A stretch of DNA of 64,000 nt from NCBI GenBank assembly GCA_965248905.1, contig CBDFKS010000006.1:248001-312000 (forward strand), in the 5' to 3' direction. A model generated the notes under the pieces. That model saw only the letters and a program-made list of their open reading frames with translations. It made no database searches and was not told the origin of the DNA. The stretch comes from CBDFKS01 sp965248905. Lineage in GTDB: Bacteria > Chloroflexota > Dehalococcoidia > Lucifugimonadales > JAGWBF01. Numbering within the stretch: the stretch's first letter is position 1; each line of letters opens with the position of its first letter. Positions 62,861-64,000 of this stretch are shown one piece after another. The position numbers and the translations under genes were made by a program.

Positions 62861-64000
62861 ATGGCACAACCGAATCCACGATACCTGGTCGGGAGCGACA
62901 TCGGCGGCACATTTACCGACCTGGTGCTGCTGAATGAGAGCTCCGGAGAGATCGTTATTACGAAGGTGGTCACGACCCCTGACGACCCTTCAGATGCGGT
63001 CATTACCGGGGTCCGAGCTCTGGCAAACGAAGACCCTAACTACATTCATCACACCCGGGAGTTCGTCCACGCCACCACTCTGGCGGCCAACGCCGTGATT
63101 CAGCGAAAGGGAGTAAAAACGGCCCTGCTGGCCACCAAAGGGTTTCGAGACTTGCTGGAGCTACGTCGCCATGTAAGGGTGAAGACCAGCGAAATGTGGA
63201 ATGATCCTCCTGCGCCCCTAGTGCCCCGTTATCTCCGCATCCCGGTGACCGAGCGGACATACAGCGACGGACGCATTCTTACCCCTGTAAGTCCCGACGA
63301 GATCAGGCGGATAGCCGAGTTTCTACAAAAGGAGGAGATCGAGTCGGTGGCAATCGCTTTCCTCCACTCCTACGTCAACTCCACCAACGAGAGAGAAGTG
63401 GCAGACCTGCTGCATCAGATGGCGCCGGACATCGCTATATCCCCCTCTTCGCAGGTGCTCCCCAAATTCGGTGAATACGAACGTACGGCCACTACAGTGA
63501 TCAACGCATACGTCAAGCCCATCATGCAGCGCTACCTTCAACGCCTGGGAGACCGGTTAAACAGCGAGGGATTCGGGGGCAATCTTTTCGTCAATCTGTC
63601 CAATGGAGGCCTTGCATCGGTCCGCGCCGCCAGCGATCTTCCAGTGAGGGTCATCGAGTCCGGGCCTGTGGCGGGAGCCGTGGCCGCCCAAATATACGGA
63701 AAGCTGGCCGGCCTCGACGAAGTGCTATCCATGGATATGGGTGGTACGACCGCCAAGGCCTGTTTAATCAAAGACGGCGCCTTGCCCATGACCTCGGAGC
63801 TGGAGGTGGCCCGTTCAGAGCGATCGCAAAAGGGCAGCGGCTACCCGGTAGCCATCCCATCAGTAGACCTTATTGAAGTGGGAGCGGGTGGTGGCAGTGT
63901 CGCTCGGGTCAACCAACTGGGTCTGATACAGGTTGGGCCGGACAGCGCTGGAGCCAGCCCGGGCCCCATCTGCTACGGCTTCGGTGGAGAGGAGCCCACG
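62861..64000 (+). CDS. Hydantoinase A/oxoprolinase-family protein (partial, runs off the right edge)
   Basis: 380 residues visible from ATG 62861, preceded by GAGAGG, and open to the end of the window. The hydantoinase A N-terminal part is VGSDIGGTFTDLVLLN (residues 10-25), then HATTLAANAVIQRKGVKTALLATKGFRDLLELRRH; the ATPase-like region reads LSMDMGGTTAKACLI and the family sequence SGPVAGAVAAQIYG precedes it. Full-length proteins have about 650-700 residues, so nearly half lies outside. It hydrolyses cyclic amides (hydantoins, 5-oxoproline) or acts in acetone-type carboxylases, with ATP. Confidence 0.9.
   Translation, partial: MAQPNPRYLVGSDIGGTFTDLVLLNESSGEIVITKVVTTPDDPSDAVITGVRALANEDPNYIHHTREFVHATTLAANAVIQRKGVKTALLATKGFRDLLELRRHVRVKTSEMWNDPPAPLVPRYLRIPVTERTYSDGRILTPVSPDEIRRIAEFLQKEEIESVAIAFLHSYVNSTNEREVADLLHQMAPDIAISPSSQVLPKFGEYERTATTVINAYVKPIMQRYLQRLGDRLNSEGFGGNLFVNLSNGGLASVRAASDLPVRVIESGPVAGAVAAQIYGKLAGLDEVLSMDMGGTTAKACLIKDGALPMTSELEVARSERSQKGSGYPVAIPSVDLIEVGAGGGSVARVNQLGLIQVGPDSAGASPGPICYGFGGEEPT

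Overview
The window looks like a chromosome segment of a Chloroflexota bacterium, probably Dehalococcoidia and SAR202-like. This is inferred from gene content (an HspR-GrpE-DnaK heat-shock operon, a Ccm cytochrome c system, a 2-oxoacid:ferredoxin oxidoreductase, and many single catabolic enzymes: GMC oxidoreductase, phosphotriesterase-like hydrolase, hydantoinase A, FAH, DUF1800, NHL). No 16S gene is present, so the placement is not proven.

Layout. 1-5.5 kb: end of a Sco-like gene, then leftward rplT-rpmI-infC-thrS, plsY, a SRPBCC protein, a small zinc-ribbon protein and tRNA-Val(GAC). 5.6-13.5 kb: rpoC and rpoB behind a consensus promoter. 13.9-23 kb: a decayed secreted-protein gene, a membrane sulfite-oxidase-type enzyme, and enzymes of mixed function. 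23-26.7 kb: dnaK, grpE and hspR, with a divergent promoter/operator controlling hspR and a 56-residue zinc-ribbon protein. 27-29 kb: an ABC exporter. 29-32.3 kb: a nested insertion in which one MITE is split by an IS4-like element and by an IS1182-like element. 32.3-36 kb: a second sulfite-oxidase-type enzyme and ccmABCDE, with a CxxxY-type CcmE. 36-45 kb: anti-sigma and ECF sigma genes, a hemerythrin-like protein, a cyclase-STAND-TPR regulator, korAB and a SelA-like PLP enzyme. 45-46.6 kb: an IS630 element, a truncated MITE and an orphan antitoxin. 46.9-64 kb: acyl-CoA synthetase, response regulator, a selenoprotein operon, fhs, NHL, DUF1800, MOSC, HIBADH-like, a phosphotriesterase-like gene split by a MITE, PPOX-like, cupin, SDR and the start of hydantoinase A.

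The strongest finding is a selenoprotein at 50475-51011. Its in-frame TGA (50769-50771) is followed by the motif (Sec)-Gly-Ser-Cys and by a hairpin whose apical loop is GGTCT, as in the E. coli fdhF SECIS. Simple ORF calling truncates this gene at the TGA. It is followed 12 bp later by a 354-residue protein I cannot assign.

The mobile DNA is also informative. MITEs of about 154 bp share their ends and TA target with the resident IS630 element. One of them splits the phosphotriesterase-like gene so cleanly that deleting it restores the reading frame. Palindromic intergenic repeats of at least three other types are present.
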